Positions 1 through 7,811 are shown, counted from the first letter of the stretch. The stretch is DNA of 64,000 nt from Rhodopseudomonas pseudopalustris (GCF_900110435.1 NZ_FODT01000005.1:62001-126000); one strand, 5' to 3'. Translations and numbers: made by a program. Notes: generated by a model not told the origin, from the sequence alone.

Positions 1-324
1 AAGAGCCTTGATCATGACGGACCCCTGTCGGCGGGCCTTTTGACCCGGTTATTGTCGCTTCCCAATGTCGCGGGTTTACCCAAGCCTGGTTTCAGAATGT
101 CTTCTTCCCGCCTAATTCAGGTTTCGTCGCTGAGGGGGTTTGTTTCTCCGGCAAAGTTCCGTGAAACAATTCGCTAAAAACCATCATGTTTTCAGCGGCT
201 CAGCTCTCCTGAGACAGACGCGCCAACCCCGCTTTCGGTTCGATCCGTCCAGTGAAATAAAATGCCGGATCCGGCTGGAACCAGATCGGCTTGCGGCCGT
301 CCTGCCGCCGCGCTAGACGGAAGT
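1..324. other. Gene-poor leader region before coaD
   Basis: No convincing complete gene lies here. Bases 1-15 on the minus strand read as a possible gene start (ATG then I-K-A-L), preceded on that strand by AGGGG about six bases upstream, so a divergent gene may begin at base 15 and run out of the window. Five codons are too few to name it. The rest is intergenic DNA that probably carries the coaD promoter, but I could not pick out convincing -35/-10 boxes. Confidence 0.3.
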
Positions 325-822
325 ATGTCCCGTATCGCGCTGTATCCCGGTTCCTTCGACCCCGTCACCAACGGCCACCTCGACGTCGTCCGCCACGCGG
401 TCGCGTTGTGCGACAGGCTGGTGGTCGCGATCGGAATTCATCCAGGCAAAAAGCCGCTGTTCACGACGGAGGAGCGGCTGATGATGGTAAAATCGGTGTT
501 CGAGCCGGTCGCGAATGCGGCCGGCTGTGCGTTCGATTGCACCACTTACGACAATCTCACGGTCACCTCGGCGCAGCAGGTCGGCGCCACCCTCATGATC
601 CGCGGCCTTCGCGACGGCACTGATCTCGACTACGAAATGCAGATCGCCGGCATGAACGAGACGATGGCGCCGGAGATCCACACCGTGTTTGTGCCGGCCT
701 CGGTCGGGGTACGCCCGATCACCGCCACACTGGTACGGCAAATCGCTGCCATGGGCGGCGACGTCTCCGCCTTCGTGCCGCCGGACGTCGCGGCGAGCCT
801 GAAATCCAAATTCGCCGGCTAG
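325..822 (+). CDS. coaD: Phosphopantetheine adenylyltransferase (CoaD)
   Basis: This enzyme transfers AMP from ATP to 4'-phosphopantetheine, the penultimate step of coenzyme A synthesis, in the cytoplasm. The 165-residue product begins [13 protein letters not shown] and carries the nucleotidyltransferase TxGH-type signature as TNGH about 13 residues in. The ATP-site stretch near the C-terminus reads [10 protein letters not shown], where the family usually has ISST-x-VR. Length is typical (about 160). An upstream in-frame ATG at 262 would add 21 residues unlike the family, so the internal ATG at 325 is preferred. The gene lies 25 bases before a cyclophilin gene on the same strand, so co-transcription is plausible. 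Confidence 0.95.
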   Translation: MSRIALYPGSFDPVTNGHLDVVRHAVALCDRLVVAIGIHPGKKPLFTTEERLMMVKSVFEPVANAAGCAFDCTTYDNLTVTSAQQVGATLMIRGLRDGTDLDYEMQIAGMNETMAPEIHTVFVPASVGVRPITATLVRQIAAMGGDVSAFVPPDVAASLKSKFAG

Positions 823-847
823 CCGGCTTTTCCAATTCGGAGTTTCC

Positions 848-1411
848 ATGATCCGTTTGATGGGCATCATCGCCGCGCTGGTGTTCGCGCTGCCCGCGCT
901 GGCGCAGCCGCTTCCCGCCAGCCTCGACAAGCAGAACGCCATCGTCATCGACAGCACCAAGGGTCGCATCGTGATCCAGCTCCGGCCGGACATCGCTCCG
1001 CAGCACGCCGAGCGGATCAAGCAGCTCGCCCGCGACGGCTTTTACAACAACGTGCCGTTCCACCGCGTAATGGCCGGCTTCATGGCGCAAACCGGGGACG
1101 GCCAGAACTTCAACGGCACCGGCGGTTCGAAATATCCGAATCTGAAGCAGGAGTTTTCCAAGGTGCCGTTCAAGCGCGGCATCGTCGGCATGGCCCGCCG
1201 CGGCGACAGCGTCGACACCGCCAACGCGCAGTTCTTCATCATGTTCGACGACGGCCCGAGCCTGAATGGGCAGTACACGGTGATCGGCGAAGTGGTGTCC
1301 GGCATGGACGTCGTCGACAAGCTGAAGAAGGCCTCGGCTGGCTCGCCCGGCGGCTCGGTGACCGACCCCGACAAGATGGTCAAGGTCCAGGTCGCCGCTG
1401 ACGCAAAGTAA
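848..1411 (+). CDS. Periplasmic peptidyl-prolyl cis-trans isomerase (cyclophilin)
   Basis: A cyclophilin-type prolyl isomerase that should assist folding of exported proteins. Residues 1-19 (MIRLMGIIAALVFALPALA) form a clean Sec signal peptide, so it acts in the periplasm. The core shows FHRVMAGFMAQTG, which includes the catalytic Arg of FHR, then GTGG and AQFFIMF, all cyclophilin hallmarks. The 187-residue length fits a single domain plus signal. It is the first of two cyclophilin genes separated only by a small exported protein; the second copy (1840-2307) has no signal peptide, so the pair covers periplasm and cytoplasm. Confidence 0.93.
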   Translation: MIRLMGIIAALVFALPALAQPLPASLDKQNAIVIDSTKGRIVIQLRPDIAPQHAERIKQLARDGFYNNVPFHRVMAGFMAQTGDGQNFNGTGGSKYPNLKQEFSKVPFKRGIVGMARRGDSVDTANAQFFIMFDDGPSLNGQYTVIGEVVSGMDVVDKLKKASAGSPGGSVTDPDKMVKVQVAADAK

Positions 1412-1420
1412 CCGGCCACA

Positions 1421-1864
1421 ATGCCGCCGCGCCGACAGGTTGCTGTCGCGGCGGTGTTGATCGCTGTCGCGATCGGCCTATCGAGCCGGGTTGCGCTTGC
1501 GCAGGCTACGCCGATCGACAATCTGAACGAGTTATTCGCGGCGCTGAAACAATGCTGGCGTCCGCCTCAGCTCACGCCGGGCGATCCCGGCATGCAGATC
1601 ACGGTGCTGGTGAGCTTCAAGCGCGACGGCGAGATCCTCGGCAAGCCGCGGATCACCTTCGAGAGTGCGAATACGCCGGGGGCCGACAGTCTTGTCTATC
1701 GGATCGCGGTGATGGAAACTTTGCAACGGTGCACGCCCTTGCCATTCACGAAGAGCATGGGCAACGCCGTCGCCGGACGCCCCTTCACGCTGCGGTTCGA
1801 CGATCGCAGAACACTTCCCAAACCAAACGAGAAGAGAGCATGGCTGACAACGAGAACATCCTGA
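1421..1864 (+). CDS. Small exported protein resembling a TonB/TolA C-terminal domain
   Basis: A 147-residue product with a signal peptide or N-terminal anchor (about residues 7-27, ending ALAQA). The mature part contains ALKQCWRPP, a beta strand with FKRDGEILGKP, and a later ETLQRCTPLPF. This layout, with two cysteines around a hydrophilic sandwich, resembles the TonB C-terminal fold found in many alphaproteobacterial envelope proteins. The role is not known. It starts nine bases after the first cyclophilin gene and its last 25 bases overlap the start of the second, which suggests translational coupling. The start at 1421 is the first ATG after the upstream stop. Confidence 0.6.
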   Translation: MPPRRQVAVAAVLIAVAIGLSSRVALAQATPIDNLNELFAALKQCWRPPQLTPGDPGMQITVLVSFKRDGEILGKPRITFESANTPGADSLVYRIAVMETLQRCTPLPFTKSMGNAVAGRPFTLRFDDRRTLPKPNEKRAWLTTRTS

Positions 1865-2307
1865 TCCTCGAAACCACGCAGGGCGCCGTCAAGATCGAGC
1901 TTCGCCCCGATCTGGCGCCGAACCACGTCGCCCGCATCAAGGAACTGGTGCGCGAGGGCTTTTACGACGGCATCGTGTTTCATCGGGTGATCGAGGGCTT
2001 CATGGCCCAGACCGGCTGCCCGCAGGGCACCGGCACCGGCGGCTCGGGCAAAAAGCTCAAGGCCGAGTTCAACAAGGAGCCGCATGTTCGTGGCACCGCC
2101 TCGATGGCGCGCGCCGCCAGCCCGGATTCCGGCGACAGCCAGTTTTTCATCTGCTTCGACGACGCCCGCTTCCTCGACAACCAGTACACGGTGTGGGGCA
2201 AGGTGATCGAGGGCATGGAGAACGTCGACAAGATCAAGCGCGGCGAGCCGGTGCAGAACCCGGACAAGATCGTCAAGGCGCAGATCGCTGCCGACGCAGC
2301 GGCCTGA
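1840..2307 (+). CDS. ppiB: Cytoplasmic peptidyl-prolyl cis-trans isomerase (cyclophilin B type)
   Basis: A 155-residue prolyl isomerase without signal peptide, so cytoplasmic. It shows FHRVIEGFMAQTG with the catalytic Arg, GTGTGGSG, and SQFFICFDD followed by QYTVWGKV, the standard cyclophilin core. The start MADNENILIL at 1840 is preceded by a purine-rich GAGAAGAGAGC stretch and is chosen over an upstream in-frame start whose translation is unlike any cyclophilin. It overlaps the preceding small gene by 25 bases and is followed by a palindromic repeat before queA. Confidence 0.93.
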   Translation: MADNENILILETTQGAVKIELRPDLAPNHVARIKELVREGFYDGIVFHRVIEGFMAQTGCPQGTGTGGSGKKLKAEFNKEPHVRGTASMARAASPDSGDSQFFICFDDARFLDNQYTVWGKVIEGMENVDKIKRGEPVQNPDKIVKAQIAADAAA

Positions 2308-2334
2308 TCCGCGGACGGCCTCAGCAAGAAAGGT

Positions 2335-2406
2335 GTCATGCCCGGGCTTGACCCGGGCATCCATCATTTTGAGAGCGATGGATTGCCGGGCGAGCCCGGC
2401 AATGAC
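2335..2406. repeat. Dispersed GC-rich palindromic element (GTCATG...AATGAC)
   Basis: About 72 bases with two nested hairpins: CCCGGGCTTGACCCGGG on the left and GCCGGGCGAGCCCGGC on the right, joined by the inverted pair CCATC/GATGG and bounded by GTCAT and ATGAC. It resembles REP-like intergenic palindromes common in Rhodopseudomonas and Bradyrhizobium. It fills most of the gap between ppiB and queA, ending 11 bases before the queA start. Two other elements in this window (38096-38196 and 61855-61896) share the outer GTCAT/ATGAC ends. Confidence 0.75.
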
Positions 2407-2417
2407 GGGTCCTTACG

Positions 2418-3500
2418 ATGCGCACCGAATTGTTCGATTTCGATCTGCCGGCGAGCAGCATCGCGCTGCGGCCGGTAAGCCCGCGCGATGCCGCGCGGAT
2501 GCTGGTGGTGCGTCCCGGCGCGACCCTCGAGGATCGCGCCGTGCGCGACCTGCCGGCGCTGTTGCAGCCCGGCGATCAGCTCGTCGTCAATGATACCAGG
2601 GTGATCGCCGCGCAGCTCACCGGCCGGCGGATCGGTCGCGCAACAGAGCCCAGGATCGAGGCGACGCTGATCAAGCGGCTCGACGGCTCGCGCTGGCAAG
2701 CGCTGGTCAAGCCGGCCAAGAAACTCGCAGAGGGCGACGTCGTTCGCTTCGGCCATGACGGCCGGGTCTGTCTGCTCGGCCATCTCGACGCGACCGTCGA
2801 AGCCAAGGGCGACGCCGGCGAGGTGACGCTGGCGTTTACATTCCATGGGCCAGCGCTCGATCAGGCGATCGCCGAACTCGGCGCGACGCCGCTGCCGCCT
2901 TACATCGCCTCCAAACGCACGCCCGATGATCAGGATGCAGCCGACTACCAGACGATGTTTGCGGCCAATGAGGGCGCTGTCGCAGCGCCAACAGCGGGAT
3001 TGCATTTTACCCCGGAGCTCGACGCGGCGCTGAAGGCGCGCGGCGTGACGCTGCACCGCCTGACGCTGCATGTCGGGGCAGGGACGTTCCTGCCGGTGAA
3101 GGTCGACGACACCGCCGAGCACAAGATGCACGCCGAGTGGGGCACGATCAGCAGGGCCACCGCGGACGCGCTGAACGCGGCGCGGGCGCAAGGCGGCCGC
3201 ATCGTCGCGGTCGGCACCACCTCGCTGCGCCTCCTGGAGAGCGCCGCGCGCGAGGACGGCACGATCGCGCCGTTTGCCGACGAGACCGCGATCTTCATCA
3301 CCCCCGGCTACAGATTTCGTGCGGTCGATGTGCTGATGACCAACTTCCATCTGCCGCGATCGACGCTGTTCATGCTGGTGTCGGCATTTTGCGGGCTCGA
3401 GACGATGCAGGCGGCCTATCGCCACGCCATCGACTCCGGCTATCGCTTCTACTCCTATGGCGACGCCAGCCTGCTGTTCCGGGAACCTGCCTCCAGATGA
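2418..3500 (+). CDS. queA: S-adenosylmethionine:tRNA ribosyltransferase-isomerase (QueA)
   Basis: QueA transfers and isomerises the ribosyl group of S-adenosylmethionine onto preQ1 in tRNA to give epoxyqueuosine, the step after Tgt. The 360-residue length is usual for the family. It begins [11 protein letters not shown], followed by the family blocks [13 protein letters not shown] and [12 protein letters not shown], and near the C-terminus [17 protein letters not shown]. Its stop overlaps the tgt start (ATGA at 3497-3500), so the two queuosine genes are translationally coupled. A palindromic repeat ends just before the start, and no strong ribosome-binding site is visible there. Confidence 0.96.
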   Translation: MRTELFDFDLPASSIALRPVSPRDAARMLVVRPGATLEDRAVRDLPALLQPGDQLVVNDTRVIAAQLTGRRIGRATEPRIEATLIKRLDGSRWQALVKPAKKLAEGDVVRFGHDGRVCLLGHLDATVEAKGDAGEVTLAFTFHGPALDQAIAELGATPLPPYIASKRTPDDQDAADYQTMFAANEGAVAAPTAGLHFTPELDAALKARGVTLHRLTLHVGAGTFLPVKVDDTAEHKMHAEWGTISRATADALNAARAQGGRIVAVGTTSLRLLESAAREDGTIAPFADETAIFITPGYRFRAVDVLMTNFHLPRSTLFMLVSAFCGLETMQAAYRHAIDSGYRFYSYGDASLLFREPASR

Positions 3501-4639
3501 GCGTACCGAACCATTTCGAACTGCTCGGTCGCGACGGCGCGGCGCGCACCGGTCGGCTGACCACGCCGCACGGCGTGGTGCGGACACCGGCCTTCATGCC
3601 GGTCGGCACCGCGGGTGCAATGAAGGGGCTGCATTGGCGCGAGGTGCGCGACGCCGGCGCCGATATCGTGCTCGGCAACACCTATCATCTGATGCTGCGT
3701 CCCGGAGCGGAGCGGATCGCGGCTCTCGGCGGGCTGCAGCGCTTCACCACCTGGAACGGACCGATGCTGACCGATTCCGGCGGCTTTCAGGTGATGTCGC
3801 TGGCGCAGCTGCGCAAAGTCTCAGAGAAGGCGGTGAACTTCCGCTCGCATATCGACGGCGCCGCAATCGAATTGTCGCCGGAGCGCGCGATCGAGGTGCA
3901 GCTGCTGCTCGGCAGCGACATCGCGATGCAACTCGACGAATGCGTACGACTGCCGGCGGAGCGCGCCGACATCGAGCGCGCGATGCAATTGTCGCTGCGA
4001 TGGGCCGAGCGCTGCAAGCGCGCGTTCGAGCAAGCGCCGGACGGCCACATGCTGTTCGGCATCGTGCAGGGCGGCGACGTGCCGGAGCTGCGCCATGCCA
4101 GCGCACGCGGTCTGGTCGACCTCGGCTTCCACGGCTACGCGATCGGCGGTCTCGCGGTCGGCGAGCCGCAGGAGGTGATGCTGGCGATGATCGAGGAGGC
4201 GGCGCCGATCCTGCCTGCCGACCGGCCGCGCTATCTGATGGGCGTCGGCACGCCGGAAGACATTCTCGAAGCGGTAGCGCGCGGCATCGACATGTTTGAT
4301 TGCGTGATGCCGACCCGGAACGGACGCCACGGCGTCGCGTTCACCCCGTTCGGACCGGTGAATCTGCGCAACGCCCGCCACGCTGACGATCCGCGGCCAC
4401 TCGACGAGGATAGCGACTGGCCCTCGACCCGCAACTGCTCACGGGCCTATCTGCATCATCTGGTGAAATCCGGCGAGACGCTGGGCGCGATGCTGCTGTC
4501 GGAAATCAACATCGCGTACTATCAGCGGCTCATGCGCGATATGCGTGGCGCAATTGCAGACGGCTCATTCGGGACATTTCGCGCTCAGACCCGTGCGGGC
4601 TGGGCGCAGGGCGACATCTCACCACGAGGCAGCGCGTAA
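3497..4639 (+). CDS. tgt: Queuine/preQ1 tRNA-guanine transglycosylase (Tgt), zinc site lost
   Basis: Tgt exchanges guanine-34 for preQ1 in the wobble position of GUN-anticodon tRNAs. The 380-residue product keeps the catalytic elements: [11 protein letters not shown] holds the general-acid/base Asp, and [17 protein letters not shown] holds the nucleophilic Asp. The C-terminal zinc region is altered. Where the canonical protein has C-x-C-x2-C followed by a distant His (LxTxHN), this one reads [18 protein letters not shown] and later [10 protein letters not shown], so Cys/Cys/Cys/His become Ser/Trp/Thr/Ile. The fold otherwise seems intact and in frame. The start at 3497 overlaps the queA stop. 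Identity as Tgt is secure; how the tail is held without zinc is open. Confidence 0.95.
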   Translation: MSVPNHFELLGRDGAARTGRLTTPHGVVRTPAFMPVGTAGAMKGLHWREVRDAGADIVLGNTYHLMLRPGAERIAALGGLQRFTTWNGPMLTDSGGFQVMSLAQLRKVSEKAVNFRSHIDGAAIELSPERAIEVQLLLGSDIAMQLDECVRLPAERADIERAMQLSLRWAERCKRAFEQAPDGHMLFGIVQGGDVPELRHASARGLVDLGFHGYAIGGLAVGEPQEVMLAMIEEAAPILPADRPRYLMGVGTPEDILEAVARGIDMFDCVMPTRNGRHGVAFTPFGPVNLRNARHADDPRPLDEDSDWPSTRNCSRAYLHHLVKSGETLGAMLLSEINIAYYQRLMRDMRGAIADGSFGTFRAQTRAGWAQGDISPRGSA

Positions 4640-4662
4640 AGATGACGGCGGCCAGGCCGCAA

Positions 4663-4878
4663 CTAGTTGCAGGCGAACCGCTTCAGCGAGTGCTTCGTCA
4701 CGAAGCCGTAACCGCAGGTGTCGCAGGTCCAGAGATAGCTGACGATGCTCTCTTTCACAAATGCGGAGGCTTCCGCTGCGACCATCGAATCTGCGCAGAC
4801 CGGGCAAGTCGGCAGATCGCTTCCACGCGGTGCAGGACGAGAGGCATTGGTCGACAGGACTTCAGCAATTGCTGGCAT
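4663..4878 (-). CDS. Small zinc-ribbon-like protein (71 aa)
   Basis: A 71-residue protein with two cysteine pairs, CPVC near residue 26 and CDTC near residue 52, the second within WTCDTCGYGFVTKH. This spacing suggests a small zinc ribbon or treble-clef module. The start codon at 4878 is supported by an excellent ribosome-binding site (AGGAGG, seven bases upstream on the minus strand); a longer upstream frame without such a site is rejected. It converges on tgt, ending 23 bases from it. No family function can be assigned; DNA, RNA or protein binding are all possible. Confidence 0.7.
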   Translation of the reverse strand: MPAIAEVLSTNASRPAPRGSDLPTCPVCADSMVAAEASAFVKESIVSYLWTCDTCGYGFVTKHSLKRFACN

Positions 4879-5203
4879 CGTGACCTCCTCAGCATTCAGT
4901 GGTCGAACTATCCGAGTTGCACGAACTATACACCAGGAACTCTGACGATGTCGCAACACAAATGCGTTCGTTCTGAGAAATCGATTCTGCAATGCAGCGC
5001 CGATGTGACCGCGTCGAAAATGTTGCGATCCTGTGAGCTGCGTGCACCCATCGATGTGATTCATCTGGCCTTGCCGCGTGCAATGCATCGTGAACGGTTC
5101 GTTACCACGTCAAGTTGTGACCGCAGCAACGCGTGCGCAGACGCGTCTTTGCTCCGTCAATTCGTCAGTGCTTCTGACTCAATCACTCAGTGAAGAGGAC
5201 TCC
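4879..5203. other. Intergenic region between two divergent small genes
   Basis: This 325-base stretch separates the minus-strand zinc-ribbon gene from the plus-strand BrnA-like gene and should hold both promoters. It is less GC-rich than its surroundings, with stretches such as CGAACTATCCGAGTTGCACG. I see no RNA gene, repeat or recognisable operator in it, and no BrnT toxin gene. Confidence 0.4.
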
Positions 5204-5446
5204 ATGTCTCAGCCGCCACGCCGCCCGCGCACATTGAACGATGCCCGCACCGAAGCGGAAGCCGCCTTCAAGAAGGTGACGACCAAGCCGGTGGAAGCGC
5301 CTTCGGTGAAGAAACAGGCGCTACCTGGGATCAAGGAAATGGTCTCGCTGCGGATCGATCAGGATGTGCTCGAGCACTTCCAGGGCGACGGTCCCGGCTG
5401 GCAGGACCGCATCAACGCAGCGCTGCGCAAGGCTGCCGGGCTTTAA
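5204..5446 (+). CDS. BrnA-family antitoxin-like protein (orphan)
   Basis: An 80-residue protein whose C-terminal half matches the BrnA antitoxin (DUF4415) pattern: VSLRIDQDVLEHFQGDGPGWQDRINAALR, a ribbon-helix-helix-like segment with the typical D-x-D-V-L-x-x-F and G-x-G-x-Q-x-R-I-N-A-x-L-R features. In known pairs BrnA neutralises the RelE-like toxin BrnT and represses its own promoter. BrnT normally lies directly upstream, but no such gene is visible here. It may act in trans, regulate other genes, or be a relic. The start at 5204 follows AAGAGGAC and excludes a poorly conserved upstream extension. Confidence 0.75.
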   Translation: MSQPPRRPRTLNDARTEAEAAFKKVTTKPVEAPSVKKQALPGIKEMVSLRIDQDVLEHFQGDGPGWQDRINAALRKAAGL

Positions 5447-5454
5447 CGCAGCCA

Positions 5455-6336
5455 CTAGCTGCGGTCGCGCGCGGTCGCCTCCGGCCGGACAGTGCGCAGA
5501 TTCAGCAGATTGCCTGTGAGGATCAGCGCGGCGCCGAGCACGGTGTAGGCGTCGAGACGCTCGCCGTAGATGAGCCAGCCGGCCGTCGCGCTCAGCGGGA
5601 CCCTCAGGAAGTCCATCGGCACCACCACGGTGGCGTCGGCATAGGACAGCGCCCGCGTCAGGCAGTAATGCGAAAACGTGCCGCAGAATGCGATCACGAC
5701 GATCCAGGCCCACACATAGGCGGACGGCCACTGCCAGACATACACCGACGGCAGCAAGCCGAGCACGGACTGGATGACCAGCATCCAGAAGATGATCGTC
5801 ATGGTGCTCTCGGTTCTGGTCAGTGATTTGACCAAGGTGATCGAAACCGCAAAGCCGACCGCCGCGGCGAGGGCGATCAATTGGCCCGGTTCGACCGCGC
5901 CCGTGGCGGGACGCACGATGACGACGACCCCGACGAGGCCGAGCGCGACAGCCGCGATCTTCCAGAGGTTGAGACGCTCACCCAGGAAGCTCGCCGCCAG
6001 AATCGCGATCCAGATCGGCATGGTGAACTCGATCGCGACGACCTGGCCAATCGGAATCAGCGTCAGCGCGAAAAACCATCCGAGCTGGGCGCCGTAGTGG
6101 ACCAGATTGCGGGCGAGGTGCGGCAGCGGTCGGGTCGTCGCCATCGCGGCGAAGCCGCCGGCGCCCAGGATCAGCGGAACCATCATGACGAAGCCGATCA
6201 CCGAACGCAGCTCCATGATCTGGAACACGTTGAGTTCGCGCGACGCCTCGCGGCCGGCAACCGCGATGATCACCATCAGGCTGAGCCAGCCCGCCATCCA
6301 TAGCGCGGCCAGGCTTTTCGAAGGCTGTCGGGTCAT
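5455..6336 (-). CDS. DMT-superfamily (EamA) transporter
   Basis: A 293-residue polytopic inner-membrane protein with about ten hydrophobic segments and two EamA-like repeats, for example IALAAAVGFAVSITLVK and the tail WLIYGERLDAYTVLGAALI typical of EamA domains. Such proteins export metabolites or amino acids; the substrate cannot be read from sequence. The start at 6336 (MTRQPSKSLAALW) is chosen because the longer frame to 6543 would overlap the divergent RidA-like gene and adds a low-complexity hydrophilic tail. It ends nine bases from the BrnA-like gene, convergently. Confidence 0.88.
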   Translation of the reverse strand: MTRQPSKSLAALWMAGWLSLMVIIAVAGREASRELNVFQIMELRSVIGFVMMVPLILGAGGFAAMATTRPLPHLARNLVHYGAQLGWFFALTLIPIGQVVAIEFTMPIWIAILAASFLGERLNLWKIAAVALGLVGVVVIVRPATGAVEPGQLIALAAAVGFAVSITLVKSLTRTESTMTIIFWMLVIQSVLGLLPSVYVWQWPSAYVWAWIVVIAFCGTFSHYCLTRALSYADATVVVPMDFLRVPLSATAGWLIYGERLDAYTVLGAALILTGNLLNLRTVRPEATARDRS

Positions 6337-6512
6337 CGGCGGCTGTTCTGCAGTTTTTTTGCCAAGCGTTTCCTGCTGCTCTATCGGCGAGCCCGCTGCC
6401 CTTGGCAACCCGCTGCGCGGATCGTGATGGTTGATTTCCTGCTGCTGCTGTGCCCCGATCGGTAGGAAGAGCCGCGCAAGCCGGCTCGCAGGTGACAAAG
6501 GGAGGACGAGTG

Positions 6513-6914
6513 ATGCGGACCTTGCAGCCGGCCGATTGGTCAAAACCCCGCGGCTTCTCGCACGGCGTTGCGTTCATCGGCCCGGGACAGTGGCTGGTGC
6601 TGGCCGGCCAGACCGGCACCAATGACAACGGCGAGTACGAATCGGACGACCTCGCCGCCCAGGTCGGCGCCGCGCTGAAGCGGATCGTGACGCTGCTGGC
6701 CGAGGCGGGCGCAGGACCCCAACACATCGTTCGGCTAACCTGGTATCTCACCAGCCGCGACGACTACGCGGCTGCGGGCGCTGGCATCGCCGCAGCCTGG
6801 CGCGACACGCTGGGACGGCATTTCCCGCCCTCGACCCTGCTCTATATCTCCGGGCTGGTCGATCCGCGCGCCAAGGTCGAAATCGAAGTGACGGCGTTCG
6901 TGCCGGCCAGATAG
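6513..6914 (+). CDS. RidA family protein
   Basis: A 133-residue member of the RidA/YjgF/UK114 family. RidA itself hydrolyses reactive enamine/imine intermediates released by PLP-dependent enzymes. Family features include QWLVLAGQTG near residue 26, QVGAALKRI in the middle, and the tail VDPRAKVEIEVTAFVP, where the R of DPRAKVEIE sits where RidA proteins carry their substrate carboxylate-binding Arg. It starts at 6513 after GGGAGGACGAG, a good ribosome-binding site. It is divergent from the DMT transporter and lies just upstream of a small gene of unknown function. Confidence 0.88.
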   Translation: MRTLQPADWSKPRGFSHGVAFIGPGQWLVLAGQTGTNDNGEYESDDLAAQVGAALKRIVTLLAEAGAGPQHIVRLTWYLTSRDDYAAAGAGIAAAWRDTLGRHFPPSTLLYISGLVDPRAKVEIEVTAFVPAR

Positions 6915-6984
6915 CGATGCTGCGGGCCTTGCAAGGCGGGCGGGTTTCGGCCAACAAGCCGCCTGATTGCAAGGAGTTCGATCG

Positions 6985-7188
6985 ATGACGCAGCGTTCCA
7001 TCTCGGCCAATTTCGTGACGGCCTTCGCCACCGGCTGGCCGGAGAATCAGCCTGACGTACTGATCCTGTCGCTGACCACGCAGAACGGCGTGCAGGACTT
7101 CGCGCTGACCAAGGAACAGGCGCTGCTGGTCGCCAAGACGATGAAGCGCACCGCGACTCAACTGGTCGCGCCAAAACGTCAGGCGTGA
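6985..7188 (+). CDS. Hypothetical protein (67 aa)
   Basis: A 67-residue soluble protein beginning MTQRSISANFVTAF, with a basic C-terminus. The start follows AAGGAG nine bases upstream, so translation is likely. It contains no cysteine pair, signal peptide or membrane segment, and I do not recognise a family. It lies 70 bases downstream of the RidA-like gene on the same strand and may share its transcript. Confidence 0.6.
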   Translation: MTQRSISANFVTAFATGWPENQPDVLILSLTTQNGVQDFALTKEQALLVAKTMKRTATQLVAPKRQA

Positions 7189-7473
7189 GCCGCAGGCCTC
7201 TCGGCGTGGAGCTTTTCGATCAGCGTGATGGGTGATGGAGCGGCGCGCGTTTCGACAAGAATCGGTCGACCGTTCGACTCCTAGAGATCTTCCGGTTTTG
7301 ATAGAATCAGTACCGGAGCTCTAACTTTTTGTTCTGACACGTTTTCTTCACGCGAACCGGTACCCACTTCGCTCGAAACGCTATAGTCCCGATTGATCGG
7401 GTCGTATCAATGTTTGGAAATGATATTTTCTTTTGAACGTCCGGATCTGTTCAAGGTCTGAGGCTCTCGATCG

Positions 7474-7511
7474 TGCGCCCCGGAGGTTTCATTCCTGGGC
7501 GCATTTTTCTT
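7474..7511 (+). terminator. Rho-independent terminator (plus strand)
   Basis: The arms TGCGCCC and GGGCGCA enclose a 16-base loop that itself contains AGG/CCT, followed by TTTTTCTT. This is a strong intrinsic terminator. It sits 286 bases after the nearest plus-strand gene, so it either ends a long trailer or a separate small RNA. Confidence 0.75.
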
Positions 7512-7551
7512 GCGCACCATTCTTGCAGACCATGGCAGAGCTCAAAAGGCC

Positions 7552-7591
7552 GCTCTCAAAAGCAAAGACCGGGCTCCATGGGAGCCCGGTC
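7552..7591 (-). terminator. Rho-independent terminator of pucBA
   Basis: Bases 7567-7591 form a near-perfect hairpin (GACCGGGCTCC / GGAGCCCGGTC). Read on the minus strand it is followed by TTTGCTTTTGAG. It lies 29 bases after the pucA stop and would end the pucBA message. Confidence 0.8.
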
Positions 7592-7619
7592 TCTTGTCGC
7601 GTAGCTCGATTGAGCCGTA

Positions 7620-7799
7620 TCAGCCGACGTTGACGGTCGACGTGATCGCGGCGGTCTTGCCGTTCCAGTACTTCGGGAACCAGGTGGTGTTGCTGAGAAC
7701 AGCAGCGTGCACCAGGATCGCGATGACAGTCACGCTGCCGAGCAGCAGGGGCAGGCCGACGGTCGGGCTGACCACAGTCCAAATTCTACCTTGATTCAT
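7620..7799 (-). CDS. pucA: LH2 light-harvesting complex alpha polypeptide (PucA)
   Basis: The alpha apoprotein of the peripheral LH2 antenna, a 59-residue single-span membrane protein that binds bacteriochlorophyll a and carotenoid with the beta partner. It starts [10 protein letters not shown], has a hydrophobic span at about residues 14-36, and the B850-ligating histidine is His31. Tyr44 and Trp45 in FPKYWNG match the residues that hydrogen-bond the B850 acetyl groups in B800-850 complexes, so a normal high-light LH2 spectrum is expected rather than B820. The ATG at 7799 is preceded by AAGGAGG seven bases upstream. It follows pucB by 12 bases. Confidence 0.96.
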   Translation of the reverse strand: MNQGRIWTVVSPTVGLPLLLGSVTVIAILVHAAVLSNTTWFPKYWNGKTAAITSTVNVG

Positions 7800-7811
7800 G
7801 GTCAATCCTCC

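Larger units (their letters stand above)
7189..7619. other. Long intergenic region downstream of pucBA
   Basis: About 430 bases without a protein gene. It holds two transcription terminators, one for each strand (7474-7511 plus, 7552-7591 minus), described separately. The stretch 7270-7440 is AT-richer than its neighbours and could encode a small RNA ending at the plus-strand terminator. An inverted repeat TTGAT-N8-ATCAA lies at 7393-7410. Confidence 0.4.

Noticed and set aside
2335-2406. CRISPR repeat or preQ1 riboswitch before queA
   Set aside because: There is no array of repeats and spacers, and the element matches dispersed palindromes found elsewhere in the window, not a riboswitch fold.
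7393-7410. TTGAT-N8-ATCAA inverted repeat as an FnrL site for pucBA
   Set aside because: The FNR consensus needs four bases between the half-sites; here there are eight, and the site lies downstream of the pucBA genes.
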